A stretch of DNA of 64,000 nucleotides from G963717155 sp963717155 (GTDB lineage Bacteria; Actinomycetota; Thermoleophilia; Gaiellales; JALYLC01), in the NCBI GenBank assembly GCA_963717155.1, contig OY970326.1:930001-994000 (forward strand), in the 5' to 3' direction. Below the pieces are notes generated by a model. It did no database searches and was not told the DNA's origin. It saw nothing but the letters and a program-made list of their open reading frames with translations. The translations under genes were made by a program, and so were the position numbers. Shown piece by piece: positions 1 to 9,188 of the stretch (the first letter of the stretch is position 1; each line of letters begins with the position of its first letter).

Positions 1-168
1 GGTCGGCAGGCGTTCGAGCACGTCGACCGCGTGGGACAGCTCGCGGAGCGTGCTCTGGCACGCCGAGCATGTCGAAACGTGCCGTCGCAGCCCCCGGAGC
101 TCCTCGCCCACGAGGCATCCCTCGACGTAGTCGAGGAGCTGGAGCTCGGCCGGGTGCGACGTGCTCAT
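1..168 (-). CDS. Zinc-finger anti-sigma factor, N-terminal 56 residues (cut by window edge)
   Basis: The reverse strand opens with ATG at 168 and stays open to the window edge. The protein has a putative zinc-finger anti-sigma pattern, HVSTCSAC (H-x3-C-x2-C) near residues 29-36, preceded by an acidic LLDYVEG helix, as in zf-HC2 proteins. Members of this family bind an ECF sigma factor and often respond to redox or envelope stress. The partner sigma gene is not in the window. The start overlaps the stop of the small membrane protein upstream (ATGA), so the two are probably cotranscribed. The C-terminal half, which may hold a membrane segment, is unseen. Confidence 0.75.
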   Translation of the reverse strand, partial: MSTSHPAELQLLDYVEGCLVGEELRGLRRHVSTCSACQSTLRELSHAVDVLERLPT

Positions 169-395
169 GGCGTGGAGTGGAGGATACCCCCAGCCGCATC
201 CCGCCGGTAGCCACGTGCGCCGGCTCGCGCGCGGCGCGCGAGCCGTCTCCGGCGCAGGGCGGCGCGTTCGACGACCGTGAACGAGAGCTCGAGCAATGCG
301 AAGGCGAGCAGCGGAACCGGCCACGCGCCGGCCATCAGTGCGAACGCACTGACAGTTCCGAGCAGGAGAAAGAACACGCGCTCCCTGCGCCGCAT
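165..395 (-). CDS. Small two-helix membrane protein upstream of the anti-sigma gene
   Basis: A 76-residue reading frame starts at ATG 395 (MRRRERVFFLLL) and ends in a TGA that overlaps the anti-sigma start by four bases. It has two hydrophobic stretches, about residues 6-22 and 24-40, followed by a strongly basic tail rich in Arg. The positive-inside rule suggests both ends are cytoplasmic. I do not recognise the family. A longer frame extends to 494, but that would overlap the divergent gene's upstream region and adds a low-complexity leader, so I prefer 395. The four-base overlap argues that it is real; function is unknown. Confidence 0.5.
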   Translation of the reverse strand: MRRRERVFFLLLGTVSAFALMAGAWPVPLLAFALLELSFTVVERAALRRRRLARRARAGARGYRRDAAGGILHSTP

Positions 396-514
396 GGCGG
401 GCTCCGTGATCGAGGGTGGGCAGCCTGTATCGGCAGCGCGCGCGTCGATCCTGACGCCCAGATCGTCCGCGCATGGCGAAGCCCCGGAGTGCATCGGCTA
501 TCGTGGGCCGCCCG

Positions 515-1717
515 ATGGGCTCGTCCGTCTCGGACCCCTACGGCTCGCTTGCGGAGGCGCCTGCCCGCTTCGACGCCTCGACCGACCTCACGCTTGCGAT
601 CGAGGAGGAGTTCCAGATCCTCGATCGCGAGACGCTGTCGCTGCGCAACGGCTTTCGCGAGCTGCAGGAGATGGCCCAGGGCACCCCGCTCAGCGAGCAT
701 CTCGCGGGCGAGCTCATCGAGTGCGAGGTCGAGGTGAAGACCGGGCGCTGCGAGCGCTTCGCGGACGCCGCGCGGCTCGTCGTCGACCGTCGTCGAGAGC
801 TGTACGGCCTCGTGGATCGGCTCGGTGCCGAGCTCTGCGCCTGCGGCACGCATCCCTGGTCGCCCTGGACAGAGCAGCGGATCATCGACACCCCCCACTA
901 CCGCCTGGTGGAGGAGTCGCTGCGCTACGTCGCATGGCGCAACAACACGTTCGGCATCCACGTGCATGTCGGCGTCCAGGGCCACGAGCGCGCGATCGAG
1001 CTGATGAACCGCGTGCGGTCGATCCTCCCGGACCTGCTCGCGTTGAGCGCCAGCTCGCCCTGGACCGACGGCAGGCGGACGCACCTCCACTCGACCCGGT
1101 CGCAGCACTTCACCCGCATGTTCCCGCGCTGCGGCATTCCCGAGCCGTTCGCGGGCTGGAGCGACTACGACGCGTTCTGCCGCTTCCTGCTCGACACCGG
1201 CTCGATCCGCGAGCACACGCAGATCTGGTGGTGCGTCCGACCGCACCAGTCGTTCGGCACGATCGAGCTGCGGAACGCGGACGGTGCGCCCGACGTGCGC
1301 GAGGCGATCGCGATCTCGGCCTTCGGCTACCTGATGGCGGCTCGCGCCCTGCGCGGGATCGACGAGGGCGAGCCCGCCGAGCTCGCCGGGGGACGCGTGC
1401 TCGAGGAGAACCAGTGGCGGGCGATCCGTCACGGGCTCTCGCACGAGCTGATCGATCTCGCCGGGCGACGCTCGGTGCCGGCTGCCGAGCGCATCCGCTC
1501 ACTGCTCGCGGACGCGGCGCCCGAGGCTCGCGCGCTCGGCCTCGAGCGGTTCCTGCTGCCGCTCGAGCGTATGCTTGACGAGGGCAACTGCGCGCAGCGG
1601 GCGATCCGCCGCCTGAACGAGGGTGCGACTCTCGAGGAGGCGTTCGCCGAACAGGTGCGCGAGACACGCGAGTCGGTCGAGTGGGCCGGCGAGGAGCTGG
1701 AGGCGACCCGTGGCTGA
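515..1717 (+). CDS. Carboxylate-amine ligase, GCS2/YbdK family
   Basis: The 400-residue protein matches the glutamate-cysteine ligase type 2 fold: LAIEEEFQILD near the N terminus (metal/ATP-binding Glu cluster), ECEVEVKTGRC, NNTFGIHVHVGV, HLHSTRSQ and TIELRNADG. YbdK-like enzymes make gamma-glutamyl bonds with weak specificity; actinobacterial relatives include EgtA of ergothioneine synthesis, but I cannot assign a substrate. An in-frame ATG at 473 adds 14 residues; I chose 515 because the conserved part begins shortly after and TATCGT lies at 499-504, a plausible -10. It overlaps the next gene by eight bases. Confidence 0.85.
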   Translation: MGSSVSDPYGSLAEAPARFDASTDLTLAIEEEFQILDRETLSLRNGFRELQEMAQGTPLSEHLAGELIECEVEVKTGRCERFADAARLVVDRRRELYGLVDRLGAELCACGTHPWSPWTEQRIIDTPHYRLVEESLRYVAWRNNTFGIHVHVGVQGHERAIELMNRVRSILPDLLALSASSPWTDGRRTHLHSTRSQHFTRMFPRCGIPEPFAGWSDYDAFCRFLLDTGSIREHTQIWWCVRPHQSFGTIELRNADGAPDVREAIAISAFGYLMAARALRGIDEGEPAELAGGRVLEENQWRAIRHGLSHELIDLAGRRSVPAAERIRSLLADAAPEARALGLERFLLPLERMLDEGNCAQRAIRRLNEGATLEEAFAEQVRETRESVEWAGEELEATRG

Positions 1718-2123
1718 AGCAGAGCCGAACCAGGCGGAGTTGGAGGAGCTCGCACGTCGCATGCAGGAAGAGCTGCGCAACCTGACAGCGGCGGAGGTGC
1801 TCTCCCAGGCCGGCATCACGCTCGTCAACATCGCCGCGGCCCGCCTGGGCATGGTCGATGGCGTTCCCGACGACGAGCCGACGGAGGCGCGCAAGGCGAT
1901 CGACGCGCTGGGCGCGTTGCTGCCGGTGCTCGAGGAGCTGGCTCCCGGCCCGCTGCTGAACGATCTCCGTTCGGGACTGGCCCAGCTTCGCCTGGCGTTC
2001 GTCGAGCTCTCGGGAGGCGCTCCCCCGGCGGATCCGGGTGCGGGCGGCGCAGGCCAGCCGCCTCCGCCCGAGCAGCCCGAGACCCCGCGTGCGCGGATCT
2101 GGACGCCGGGCGGCGAGGTCTAG
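1710..2123 (+). CDS. DUF1844 family protein
   Basis: A 137-residue protein starts at GTG 1710, inside the end of the ligase gene. The middle part has the DUF1844 pattern: a helix with LVNIAAARLG, then EARKAIDALGALLPVLEEL, then LNDLRSGLAQLRLAFVEL. The C-terminal 35 residues are a Pro/Gly/Ala-rich tail. Members are found across bacteria without a known function. Coupling to the ligase by overlap suggests co-expression. The frame can be extended upstream to 1623, but those residues are an Arg/Ser-rich read-through of the ligase gene and I reject them. Confidence 0.7.
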   Translation: MAEAEPNQAELEELARRMQEELRNLTAAEVLSQAGITLVNIAAARLGMVDGVPDDEPTEARKAIDALGALLPVLEELAPGPLLNDLRSGLAQLRLAFVELSGGAPPADPGAGGAGQPPPPEQPETPRARIWTPGGEV

Positions 2124-2217
2124 GCGAGTGCGTGGGCACGGCGTTACAAGATCGCGGCTCCACTGGCTCCCCACCGAAATCCGCGTGTTACAATCGCCCG
2201 TCCTCTTCGACCCGTAG

Positions 2218-2245
2218 AGCAGCGCGCCGGGGTGTAGGCGCTGCT
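2218..2245 (+). promoter_or_regulatory. Hairpin in the leader of the pyrophosphatase gene
   Basis: AGCAGCGC at 2218-2225 and GCGCTGCT at 2238-2245 form a perfect 8-bp stem with a 12-base loop, followed by TTCGTTTTC. It lies 24 bases upstream of the hppA start, before a good Shine-Dalgarno (AGGAG at 2255-2259). It could end transcripts from the DUF1844 operon or fold in the hppA leader; the sequence alone does not decide. Confidence 0.45.
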
Positions 2246-2269
2246 TTCGTTTTCAGGAGCAAGTAGCCC

Positions 2270-4369
2270 ATGGAGAGCTTCCTGGCGGAGCACAACGTGC
2301 TCGTCGCCCTTGTCTGCGGTCTTGCCGCCGTCGCGTACGGCCTGTACCTCACGTCGTGGGTCCTCAAGCAGTCCCCCGGCAACGAGCGCATGCGCGAGAT
2401 CCAGGCGGCGATCCAGGAGGGTGCGAACGCGTACCTCAATCGCCAGTACCGCACGATCAGCGTCGTCGCGGTCGTGATCGCAGCGCTGCTCCTGCTCGCG
2501 AACACGGTGACGAGCACGCTCGGCTGGAAGGAAGCCGTCGGCTTCCTGGTCGGCGCCGTCCTGTCGGCCTCGGCGGGCTACATCGGCATGAACGTCGCGG
2601 TCCGCGCGAACGCTCGCGTCGCCGAGGCCGCGCGCCGCGGCATCGCGCCGGCGTTCGACGTCGCCTTCAAGGGCGGCACGGTCACGGGCATCCTCGTGGT
2701 CGGCCTGGGTCTGCTCGGCGTTGCCGGCTACTACGGGGCGCTGCGCGCCGGCGGCGTCGGCGAGGAAGCGGCGGTGCGCGCCCTCGTCGGGCTCAGCTTC
2801 GGCGGCTCGCTGATCTCGGTCTTCGCGCGGCTCGGCGGCGGCATCTTCACGAAGGGCGCCGACGTCGGCGCCGACCTCGTCGGCAAGCTCGAGGCGGGCA
2901 TCCCGGAGGACGACCCGCGTAACCCCGCCGTGATCGCCGACAACGTCGGCGACAACGTCGGCGACGACGCCGGCATGGCTGCCGACCTGTTCGAGACGTA
3001 TGCCGTCACGCTCGTGGCCGGCATGCTGCTGGCGCAGCAGGCCGGCTGGGGCGCCGCCGGCATCGGCCTGCCGCTCGTCCTCGGCGCGGTCTCGATCCTG
3101 GCGTCGATCATCGGCACCCAGCTCGTGCGCATCCGCAAGGGCCACGAGAACGAGGGCGGCGTGATGACGGCGCTGTACACCGGCGTGTTCTCGACAGCGG
3201 GCATCTCGGCGCTGGTCTTCATCCCCATCATCTACTGGATGGCCCAGGACATTCACGTGCCGCATCCGAGCTGGGGCAAGCTCTGGCTCTGTGCGCTCGT
3301 CGGGCTCGTGATCACCGCGCTGCTCGTCGCGATCACGGAGTACTACACCGGCACGCGCTGGGGGCCGGTCAAGGGCATCGCGCGCGCGTCGACGACCGGG
3401 CACGCGACGAACATCATCGCGGGCCTCGCCAAGTCGATGGAGGCCACGGCCGCTCCCGTGATCGTGATCGGCGTCGGCATCCTGGTCGCGTTCAAGCTCG
3501 CGAACATCGATGGCGTCGCCATCGCCGTCGTCGCGATGCTCTCGATGGCGGGCATGATCGTGGCGCTCGACGCCTTCGGTCCCGTGACCGACAACGCAGG
3601 CGGCATCGCCGAGATGGCCGACATGCCGGAGGAGGTGCGCGGCATCACCGATCCGCTCGACGCCGTCGGCAACACGACCAAGGCGGTGACGAAGGGGTAC
3701 GCGATCGGCTCGGCCGGCCTCGCCGCCCTCGTGCTGTTCGCAAGCTATCGCGACGAGCTCTCGCGGCAGTTCCTCGCCGCGGGCAAGGTGGAGCAGGCGG
3801 CGGAGCTGCACTTCGACCTCGCCAACGCGTGGGTCCTGGTCGGACTGCTGATCGGCGGTCTCATGCCCTTCCTGTTCGCCTCGCTGGCGATGCAGGCGGT
3901 CGGCCGGGCGGGTGCCGAGGTCGTCGAGGAGGTGCGCCGCCAGTTCCGCGAGATCCCGGGGATCATGGAGGGCACCGCCAAGCCGGAGTACGGCACGTGC
4001 GTCGACATCGTGACGAAGACGGCGCTGCGCGAGATGCGGCTGCCCGCGCTGATCCCGATCGTGATCCCGATCGTCGTCGGACTGATCTCGTTCCAGATGC
4101 TCGGCGGCCTGCTCGTCGGCACGATCGTGACCGGGCTCTTCCTCGCGATCTCGATGACGTCGGGCGGCGGCGCCTGGGACAACGCGAAGAAGCTGATCGA
4201 GGACGGCGCGTACGGCGGCAAGGGCTCCGACGCGCACCTCGCCTCGATCACGGGCGACACGGTCGGCGACCCCTACAAGGACACTGCCGGCCCGGCCATC
4301 AACCCGATGATCAAGATCGCGAACATCGTGGCGATCCTGATCATCCCGCTGATCGTCAAGGTGTTCTAG
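2270..4369 (+). CDS. hppA: Membrane proton-translocating pyrophosphatase, K+-insensitive type
   Basis: The 699-residue polytopic protein hydrolyses pyrophosphate and pumps protons across the membrane. It carries the signature DVGADLVGKLE near residue 200, followed by the acidic repeat DNVGDNVGDDAGMAADLFE, and a second acidic motif near the C terminus (TGDTVGDPYKDTAGPA). Near residue 469 it reads GNTTKAVTKG; Lys at this position is the known mark of the K+-independent class, where K+-dependent enzymes have Ala. The start at 2270 follows AGGAG at 2255-2259. It stands alone between two unrelated transcription units. Length is normal for the family. Confidence 0.97.
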   Translation: MESFLAEHNVLVALVCGLAAVAYGLYLTSWVLKQSPGNERMREIQAAIQEGANAYLNRQYRTISVVAVVIAALLLLANTVTSTLGWKEAVGFLVGAVLSASAGYIGMNVAVRANARVAEAARRGIAPAFDVAFKGGTVTGILVVGLGLLGVAGYYGALRAGGVGEEAAVRALVGLSFGGSLISVFARLGGGIFTKGADVGADLVGKLEAGIPEDDPRNPAVIADNVGDNVGDDAGMAADLFETYAVTLVAGMLLAQQAGWGAAGIGLPLVLGAVSILASIIGTQLVRIRKGHENEGGVMTALYTGVFSTAGISALVFIPIIYWMAQDIHVPHPSWGKLWLCALVGLVITALLVAITEYYTGTRWGPVKGIARASTTGHATNIIAGLAKSMEATAAPVIVIGVGILVAFKLANIDGVAIAVVAMLSMAGMIVALDAFGPVTDNAGGIAEMADMPEEVRGITDPLDAVGNTTKAVTKGYAIGSAGLAALVLFASYRDELSRQFLAAGKVEQAAELHFDLANAWVLVGLLIGGLMPFLFASLAMQAVGRAGAEVVEEVRRQFREIPGIMEGTAKPEYGTCVDIVTKTALREMRLPALIPIVIPIVVGLISFQMLGGLLVGTIVTGLFLAISMTSGGGAWDNAKKLIEDGAYGGKGSDAHLASITGDTVGDPYKDTAGPAINPMIKIANIVAILIIPLIVKVF

Positions 4370-4758
4370 AGCTGGTTTTGGAATGAGCGCGTTGTGGCTG
4401 GGGTGTCTGGAGCGAGCAGGGGTGCCGGCTGGCTCGCAGGGCAGGCTGGTGGCCTGTTCAAGAGCCGGCCGACTCCCCTGTGAAGCCCCGGAGCCCGCTC
4501 GCGTGCCGTGTGTCGGACGACCGGAGCGTGTGCCGGAGCGGGCACCGGGTCGCCGAAGGTCTGTGGGCGGTGCGCAACCGGGTCGGATGCGTGACTCCAT
4601 GCGAATTGCAGCAGTGCACCGACACCAGACCGGAGGACGATCCAGGCGGTCCAGACACCGCGGGCATTTCGGAACCAGCTCGAACGGTCGGGGAGGGAGC
4701 ATTCAGGGCCGGCGGCCCCCCTCCAACCCGACCACCTGAGCCGGTACGCTTGCGAGCC
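4370..4758 (+). other. 389-bp gap without a convincing gene
   Basis: Between hppA and the lipoprotein gene I see only GC-rich sequence. Frames that cross it encode low-complexity Arg/Pro/Gly strings and no known domain. A long frame from 4480 runs into the lipoprotein, but the lipoprotein signal peptide starts only at 4759, so the first 93 codons are probably not translated. TACGCT at 4745-4750 may be the -10 for that gene. Confidence 0.6.
4745..4750 (+). promoter_or_regulatory. Probable -10 element (TACGCT), leaderless start
   Basis: TACGCT fits TAnnnT and ends eight bases before the GTG at 4759, so transcription would start at or very near the start codon. Confidence 0.4.
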
Positions 4759-5073
4759 GTGCGCAAGCTCTTTGCCGCCCCGGTGCTGGCGCTTCTCGTG
4801 GTCGCCGGATGCGGTGGGCTGGGCGCCACCGGCAAGTCCGCCGAGAAGACGATCAAGGCCGACTGGACGTTCAACTCGGACTTCCCGGGACGTCCCGAGC
4901 TGCACGGCTCGACGGTCGACGCGGTCGTCTGCCAGGAGAAGCCGCGCAACCAGAAGGTGCGCTGCACCGTCTCGGTCACCCTGAAGGACGGCGGACATCG
5001 GGACGTTCCGGTGATCGCCACGTTCGACGGCCCGGCGCTCTCGGCCTGGGCCTTCGCGAGAAAGCAGACGTAG
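4759..5073 (+). CDS. Small secreted lipoprotein, DUF4333-like
   Basis: The 104-residue product starts VRKLFAAPVLALLVVAGC: two basic residues, a hydrophobic core and a lipobox (VAGC, Cys18). After lipidation it would sit on the outer face of the membrane. The mature part holds two further Cys (VVCQEK and VRCTVSV) that probably form a disulfide, and ends in a beta-rich stretch, a layout like actinobacterial DUF4333 proteins. I choose GTG 4759 because it places the signal peptide at the N terminus and follows TACGCT. The stop directly abuts the start of the permease gene, so they may share a transcript. Confidence 0.65.
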   Translation: MRKLFAAPVLALLVVAGCGGLGATGKSAEKTIKADWTFNSDFPGRPELHGSTVDAVVCQEKPRNQKVRCTVSVTLKDGGHRDVPVIATFDGPALSAWAFARKQT

Positions 5074-7032
5074 GTGCCGCTGCTCAGGCGCCGGGTCTCG
5101 CGCGGTCTGCCTGCCGTCCTCGGCACGCCGGATCTGTTCGCGACGGCCTACGGCAACGTCGGCTCCTCGATCTACTACGCGCTCGGCGTCACGGCGATCT
5201 ACGCGCTCGGCATGACGCCGGTGACGTTCGCGATCTCGGGGCTGATCTTCGCGTTCACGGCGGCGACCTACGCGGAGGCCACCGCGCGGTTCCCGGAGGC
5301 GGGCGGCTCGGCCTCGTTCTCGCGTCGCGCGTTCAACGAGGCCGTCTCGTTCTTCGCTGCGTGGGCGCAGATGCTGAACTACACCGTGACGATCGCGATC
5401 TCGTCGTACACGGTGCCGCCGTACCTCTCGGTGCTGCCGGGCCTGCACTCCCTGCACACGGGCTACGGACAGCTGGCGTTCGCCGCGTGCCTCGTGCTCC
5501 TGCTCGCGGTCCTCAACATCCGCGGCATCCAGGAGTCGGCGAGGCTGAACGTCTTCCTCGCGCTTGCCGACCTGGCAACGCAGGCGCTGCTCGTGATCGT
5601 CGGCGCCGTGCTGATCCTGTCGCCGTCCGTGCTGGTCTCGAACGTGCACTTCGGGTCGGGGCCGACGCTCAGCTCGTTCCTGATCTCGATCCCGATCGGC
5701 ATGGTCGCCTACACGGGAATCGAGACCATCTCGAACATGGCGGAGGAGGCGCGCGACCCCGGCCGTGACGTGCCGCGCTCGATCGGCCTCGTCGCCCTGG
5801 CGGTGTTCGCGATCTACGCGTTCCTGCCCGCCGTCGCCCTGTCGGCGATGCCGGTGCACCACGTGCCCACTGCCGACCCGAACACCGGCTCGCACTACAC
5901 GTCGCTGCTCGGCTCGGAGTTCGCGTCGGACCCGGTCGCGGGCATCGTCCAGAACCTGGGCCTCGGGCCGCTGACGACACCGGTCGCCTACTACGTCGGG
6001 ATCCTCGCGGGCACGATCCTGATCATCGCGACGAACGCCGGCATCATCGGTGTCTCGCGACTGACCTACTCGATGGGTCAGCATCGGCAGTTCCCCGAGA
6101 TCCTCCGCACGGTCCATCCGAAGTACCGCACGCCGTGGGTCGCGATCCTGATCTACACGTTCGCGGCGATCGCCCTCATGGTGCCGGCCGCGGAGTCGGG
6201 GCCGAAGGGCATCGCGTTCCTCGGCAACCTGTACGCCTTCGGCGCGATGCTGTCGTTCACGATCGCGCACGCGTCGGTGATCGCGTTGCGGCTCAGACAT
6301 CCGGACCCGGATCAGCCGTTCCGGGCCCCGCTCAACCTGCGCGTCGGCACCTACGACGTGCCGCTGTTCGCGATCCTCGGCGGGCTCGGCACGCTGACGG
6401 CGTTCATCGTCACCTCGACGCTCTTCCCGACCGTGCGTTACACGGGCCTCATCTGGATGACGCTCGGCATGGTGATCTACGTCGTGTACCGCAAGTCCCA
6501 GGGGCTGCCGCTGACCAAGACCGTGCTCGCGGCCCCGCAGTTCGCGGGACCCGCGATCGAGATCGAGTTCACGACGATCGTGCTGCACATCACCGAGGCC
6601 GCGGTCGCCGACGAGATGACGGTCACCGCCCTGCGGCTCGCGGGTGAGCAGGGCGCGCGGGTGGTCGCCCTGTACACGCTCGAGGTGCCGGCCGACCTCC
6701 CGCTGCTTTGCGCCGCAGACGAGGCCGAGGCCCAGGCGGCACGGCAGCTCGCAGAGGCCGAGGCGTTTGGCGTGCAGTACGGTGTCACCGTGATCGGGAG
6801 GCTCGTGCGCACGCGCCACGCAGGCCGCACCCTGGTCGACGAGGCGCGCGCCCGTTCGAGCGAGGTGATCGTGCTCGGCTCGCCGGGACGCTCGCCCCGC
6901 CAGGCGCGCCTGTTCGGCGAGACCGTCGACTACGTGCTGCGGAACGCCCCCTGCAAGGTGATGGTCGGCGCGTCGCCCGAGTGGCGCGGGCCACAGCGGC
7001 CGAGCCGTGCGCCCGCCGGTGTGCGCGCGTGA
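5074..7032 (+). CDS. APC-superfamily permease with C-terminal universal stress protein domain
   Basis: The 652-residue protein has about 12 hydrophobic segments in residues 20-470, starting with the APC-type first helix TAYGNVGSSIYYALG, and EARDPGRDVPRSIG after helix 6. This part is an amino-acid/polyamine transporter; the substrate is not readable. Residues about 490-640 form a USP domain with FTTIVLHITEAAVADE at its start and a late nucleotide-loop region IVLGSPGRSPRQARLFGETVDYVL. The USP part may regulate transport, as proposed for other such fusions (inference). GTG at 5074 directly follows the lipoprotein stop. A paralogue follows at 7228. Confidence 0.9.
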   Translation: MPLLRRRVSRGLPAVLGTPDLFATAYGNVGSSIYYALGVTAIYALGMTPVTFAISGLIFAFTAATYAEATARFPEAGGSASFSRRAFNEAVSFFAAWAQMLNYTVTIAISSYTVPPYLSVLPGLHSLHTGYGQLAFAACLVLLLAVLNIRGIQESARLNVFLALADLATQALLVIVGAVLILSPSVLVSNVHFGSGPTLSSFLISIPIGMVAYTGIETISNMAEEARDPGRDVPRSIGLVALAVFAIYAFLPAVALSAMPVHHVPTADPNTGSHYTSLLGSEFASDPVAGIVQNLGLGPLTTPVAYYVGILAGTILIIATNAGIIGVSRLTYSMGQHRQFPEILRTVHPKYRTPWVAILIYTFAAIALMVPAAESGPKGIAFLGNLYAFGAMLSFTIAHASVIALRLRHPDPDQPFRAPLNLRVGTYDVPLFAILGGLGTLTAFIVTSTLFPTVRYTGLIWMTLGMVIYVVYRKSQGLPLTKTVLAAPQFAGPAIEIEFTTIVLHITEAAVADEMTVTALRLAGEQGARVVALYTLEVPADLPLLCAADEAEAQAARQLAEAEAFGVQYGVTVIGRLVRTRHAGRTLVDEARARSSEVIVLGSPGRSPRQARLFGETVDYVLRNAPCKVMVGASPEWRGPQRPSRAPAGVRA

Positions 7033-7220
7033 GCGGGCGGGGCATCTACCGCGGTGGCACGTTCGCGCTGAACGTGATCCTCATCGTGTTCGGCCTCGTC
7101 GTGCTCGTGCGGACGGCGATCGCGGGTGGCTCGAGTCTCGCGGTCGGCTACCTCATCGGCGCCGGGCTCGTCGCGGCGGGCTGCCTGCGCCTGTGGATCC
7201 TTCGCCGGACGACCGGATAG
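7029..7220 (+). CDS. Small two-helix membrane protein between two APC permeases
   Basis: A 63-residue protein starts at GTG 7029, sharing GTGA with the stop of the first permease. It has two hydrophobic helices, about residues 11-26 and 34-52, joined by a short AGGSSLAVG loop, and a basic C terminus (RLWILRRTTG). I do not recognise the family. Its position between two APC-USP genes, with a 7-bp gap to the second, makes it a candidate small partner of the transporters (inference). Confidence 0.65.
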   Translation: MSGRGIYRGGTFALNVILIVFGLVVLVRTAIAGGSSLAVGYLIGAGLVAAGCLRLWILRRTTG

Positions 7221-7227
7221 CCGGCCG

Positions 7228-9186
7228 ATGGCACGCAAGCTTCCCGGACTGCAGCGGATCTTCGGCGCCGAGACGATCTTCGCGATCGTCTACGGCGAGG
7301 TCTCGAGCTCGCTCTACTTCGCGCTCGGCGTCGTCTCGCTGTGGGCGCTCGGGCTGACGCCGCTCGTGCTGCTCGGCGCCGGGCTGCTCTTCGGGCTCGC
7401 GGCGGCCGCCTACCAGGAGGGCGTGCGCACGGTCGACAAGCCCGGGGGGTCCGCTGCCGTTGCGCGGCACGCGTTCGGTGACCTCGCCGGGTTCGTCGTC
7501 GGCTGGGCGGTGGTGCTCGACTTCGCCGTCGTGATCGCGCTGTCGCTGCTGTTCGTCCCGCACTACGCGCTCGCGATGGTCGGCGATCCCTCCGCGCTGG
7601 AGCAGCCGTACGACGAGCTGGTGGCCGTGGGGCTCGCCCTGGCGATCGGCGGCGCGCGCCTGATCCGCCGGCCCGGGCTCTACCGGGCCTCGATCGTCGT
7701 CGCGGCCGTCGATATCGGCGTGCAGCTGCTGCTTGCCGTGCTCGGACTCGCCGTCGCGTTCCACCCGCACACGCTGACGCGCACGATCGATCTCGGGCAG
7801 GTTCCGACGTGGAATGCCGTCGCGTTCTCGATCCCGCTCGCGATGATCGCGTTCACGGGCCTCGAGGTCGTCGCGCTGGTGATGCGCGAGGTGAAGAAGC
7901 CCGCCGACACGTTCGCCCGCGGCATGGTCTCGGCCGTGCTCGCGACGATCGTGCTGTACGCCGTGATCGCGACCGTCGCGCTCACCGCGCTGCCGATCAC
8001 CCGGAGCCCGGGGGCGCCCTCGGGGTACGCGTCGGAGGTGTCCGTGCGCTACCTGAATGCTCCGCTTGCAGGTGTCGCGCTCGCGGTCGGCAACGAGGTG
8101 GCGTCGGGCTTCGGCGACTGGCTGCGCGCGGTGGTCGCCGCGAGCGCCGTCCTGATCCTGATGTTCTCCGCGATCACGGCCTTCTCGGGCGCGGCGCGCG
8201 TGCTGCGGGGGCTCGGCGACGCGTCGTGCCTGCCCGCCCCGGTGAGCGCCGTCAACCGGCGGTTCGCGACCTCGCCGGCCCTGAACGGCGATCGTGGTGG
8301 TGACCGTCGCGGCGTCTGTTCGGGGCAGCCTCGCTGTTCGATCGCGAGGTGACGGGCCTCGCCTCGATCTACTCGTTCGGCCTGATGCTCGCGTTCATGG
8401 CGGTGTTCCTCGCGGTGATCCGTCTGCGCGTGGTCGAGCCCGATCGTCCACGCCCCGTGCGGATGCGGGGCAACGTGCACTTCGGGCGCTCGTCCATCCC
8501 GTGGCCGGCGGTCGTGGGGTTCCTGCTGTCGTGGGTCGTCTGGCTGCTGGCGCTCGGAACACACCGCGCAGGCAGGGTCGTCCCTCCCCTGTGGCTGCTC
8601 GGAGGGGTCATCGTGTTCGTGATCGTGCGCCGCAGGGCGGGCCTCCCGATCCTCGGGACGCATGAGCTCGGTCGAGCTGGAGCTTCCCGAGTTCGCCGAG
8701 GTGCCGTACGGGACGATCATCGTGCCATGCAAGCAGGCCGGCCCCATCGAGGACGAGATGCTCGCGACTGCCTGCAAGCTCGCCCAACCCGAGCGTGCCA
8801 AGGTCATCGCGCTCAAGGTGATCGAGGTACCGCTCGACCAGCCGCTCGACTGTGCGATGCCGGCGGAGGACCTCGCCTCGGAGCAGCTCGAGGCGCTCTG
8901 TCGCTCGTTCGCCGCCGACTACGAGATCGAGGTCGAGTGTCGCGTGCTGCGGGCTCGTGCGATCTCGAGCGCGGTCGCGCACGAGGCGCGCGAGGCCGAT
9001 GCCGGGCTGATCCTGATCGGCGCGGTTCCCCATCCCTGGGACGCCGCCGGCCGCTCACACGTGTTCTCGGACACGGTCGAGAACCTGCTGCGGCGCGCGC
9101 ACTGCCGCGTGATCGTCACGTCGTTCCCGGCCGGCACGGCGAGCCTCGACGAGGATCGTCACACCGTCATTCCCGCAACGGTGTGA
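7228..9186 (+). CDS. Second APC permease-USP fusion, frameshifted three times in this sequence
   Basis: The permease begins at ATG 7228 (MARKLPGLQRIFGAET) and is a paralogue of the preceding one. The frame breaks near 8287 and near 8315 and continues as GAASLFDREVTGLASIYSFG. A third shift near 8655-8662 leads into a USP domain ending at 9186 (YGTIIVPCKQAGPIEDE to RVIVTSFPAG). All three shifts equal one inserted base. The permease frame after 8349 has no stop until 9851, so a separate USP gene at 8662 is less likely than one fused gene. The repaired protein would be about 650 residues, matching its neighbour. I read it as intact in the organism. Confidence 0.75.
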
Positions 9187-9188
9187 GC

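Noticed and set aside
2144..4702. 852-residue minus-strand frame antisense to hppA, and similar long frames at 4366-6819 and 29623-31881
   Set aside because: They are rich in Arg/His/Asp/Val repeats without domains and lie fully opposite strong genes; long antisense frames are expected at this GC content.
8662..9186. Separate universal stress protein gene starting at ATG 8662
   Set aside because: The permease frame upstream has no stop for over 1 kb beyond this point, and the intact neighbour is a permease-USP fusion; one frameshifted gene fits better.
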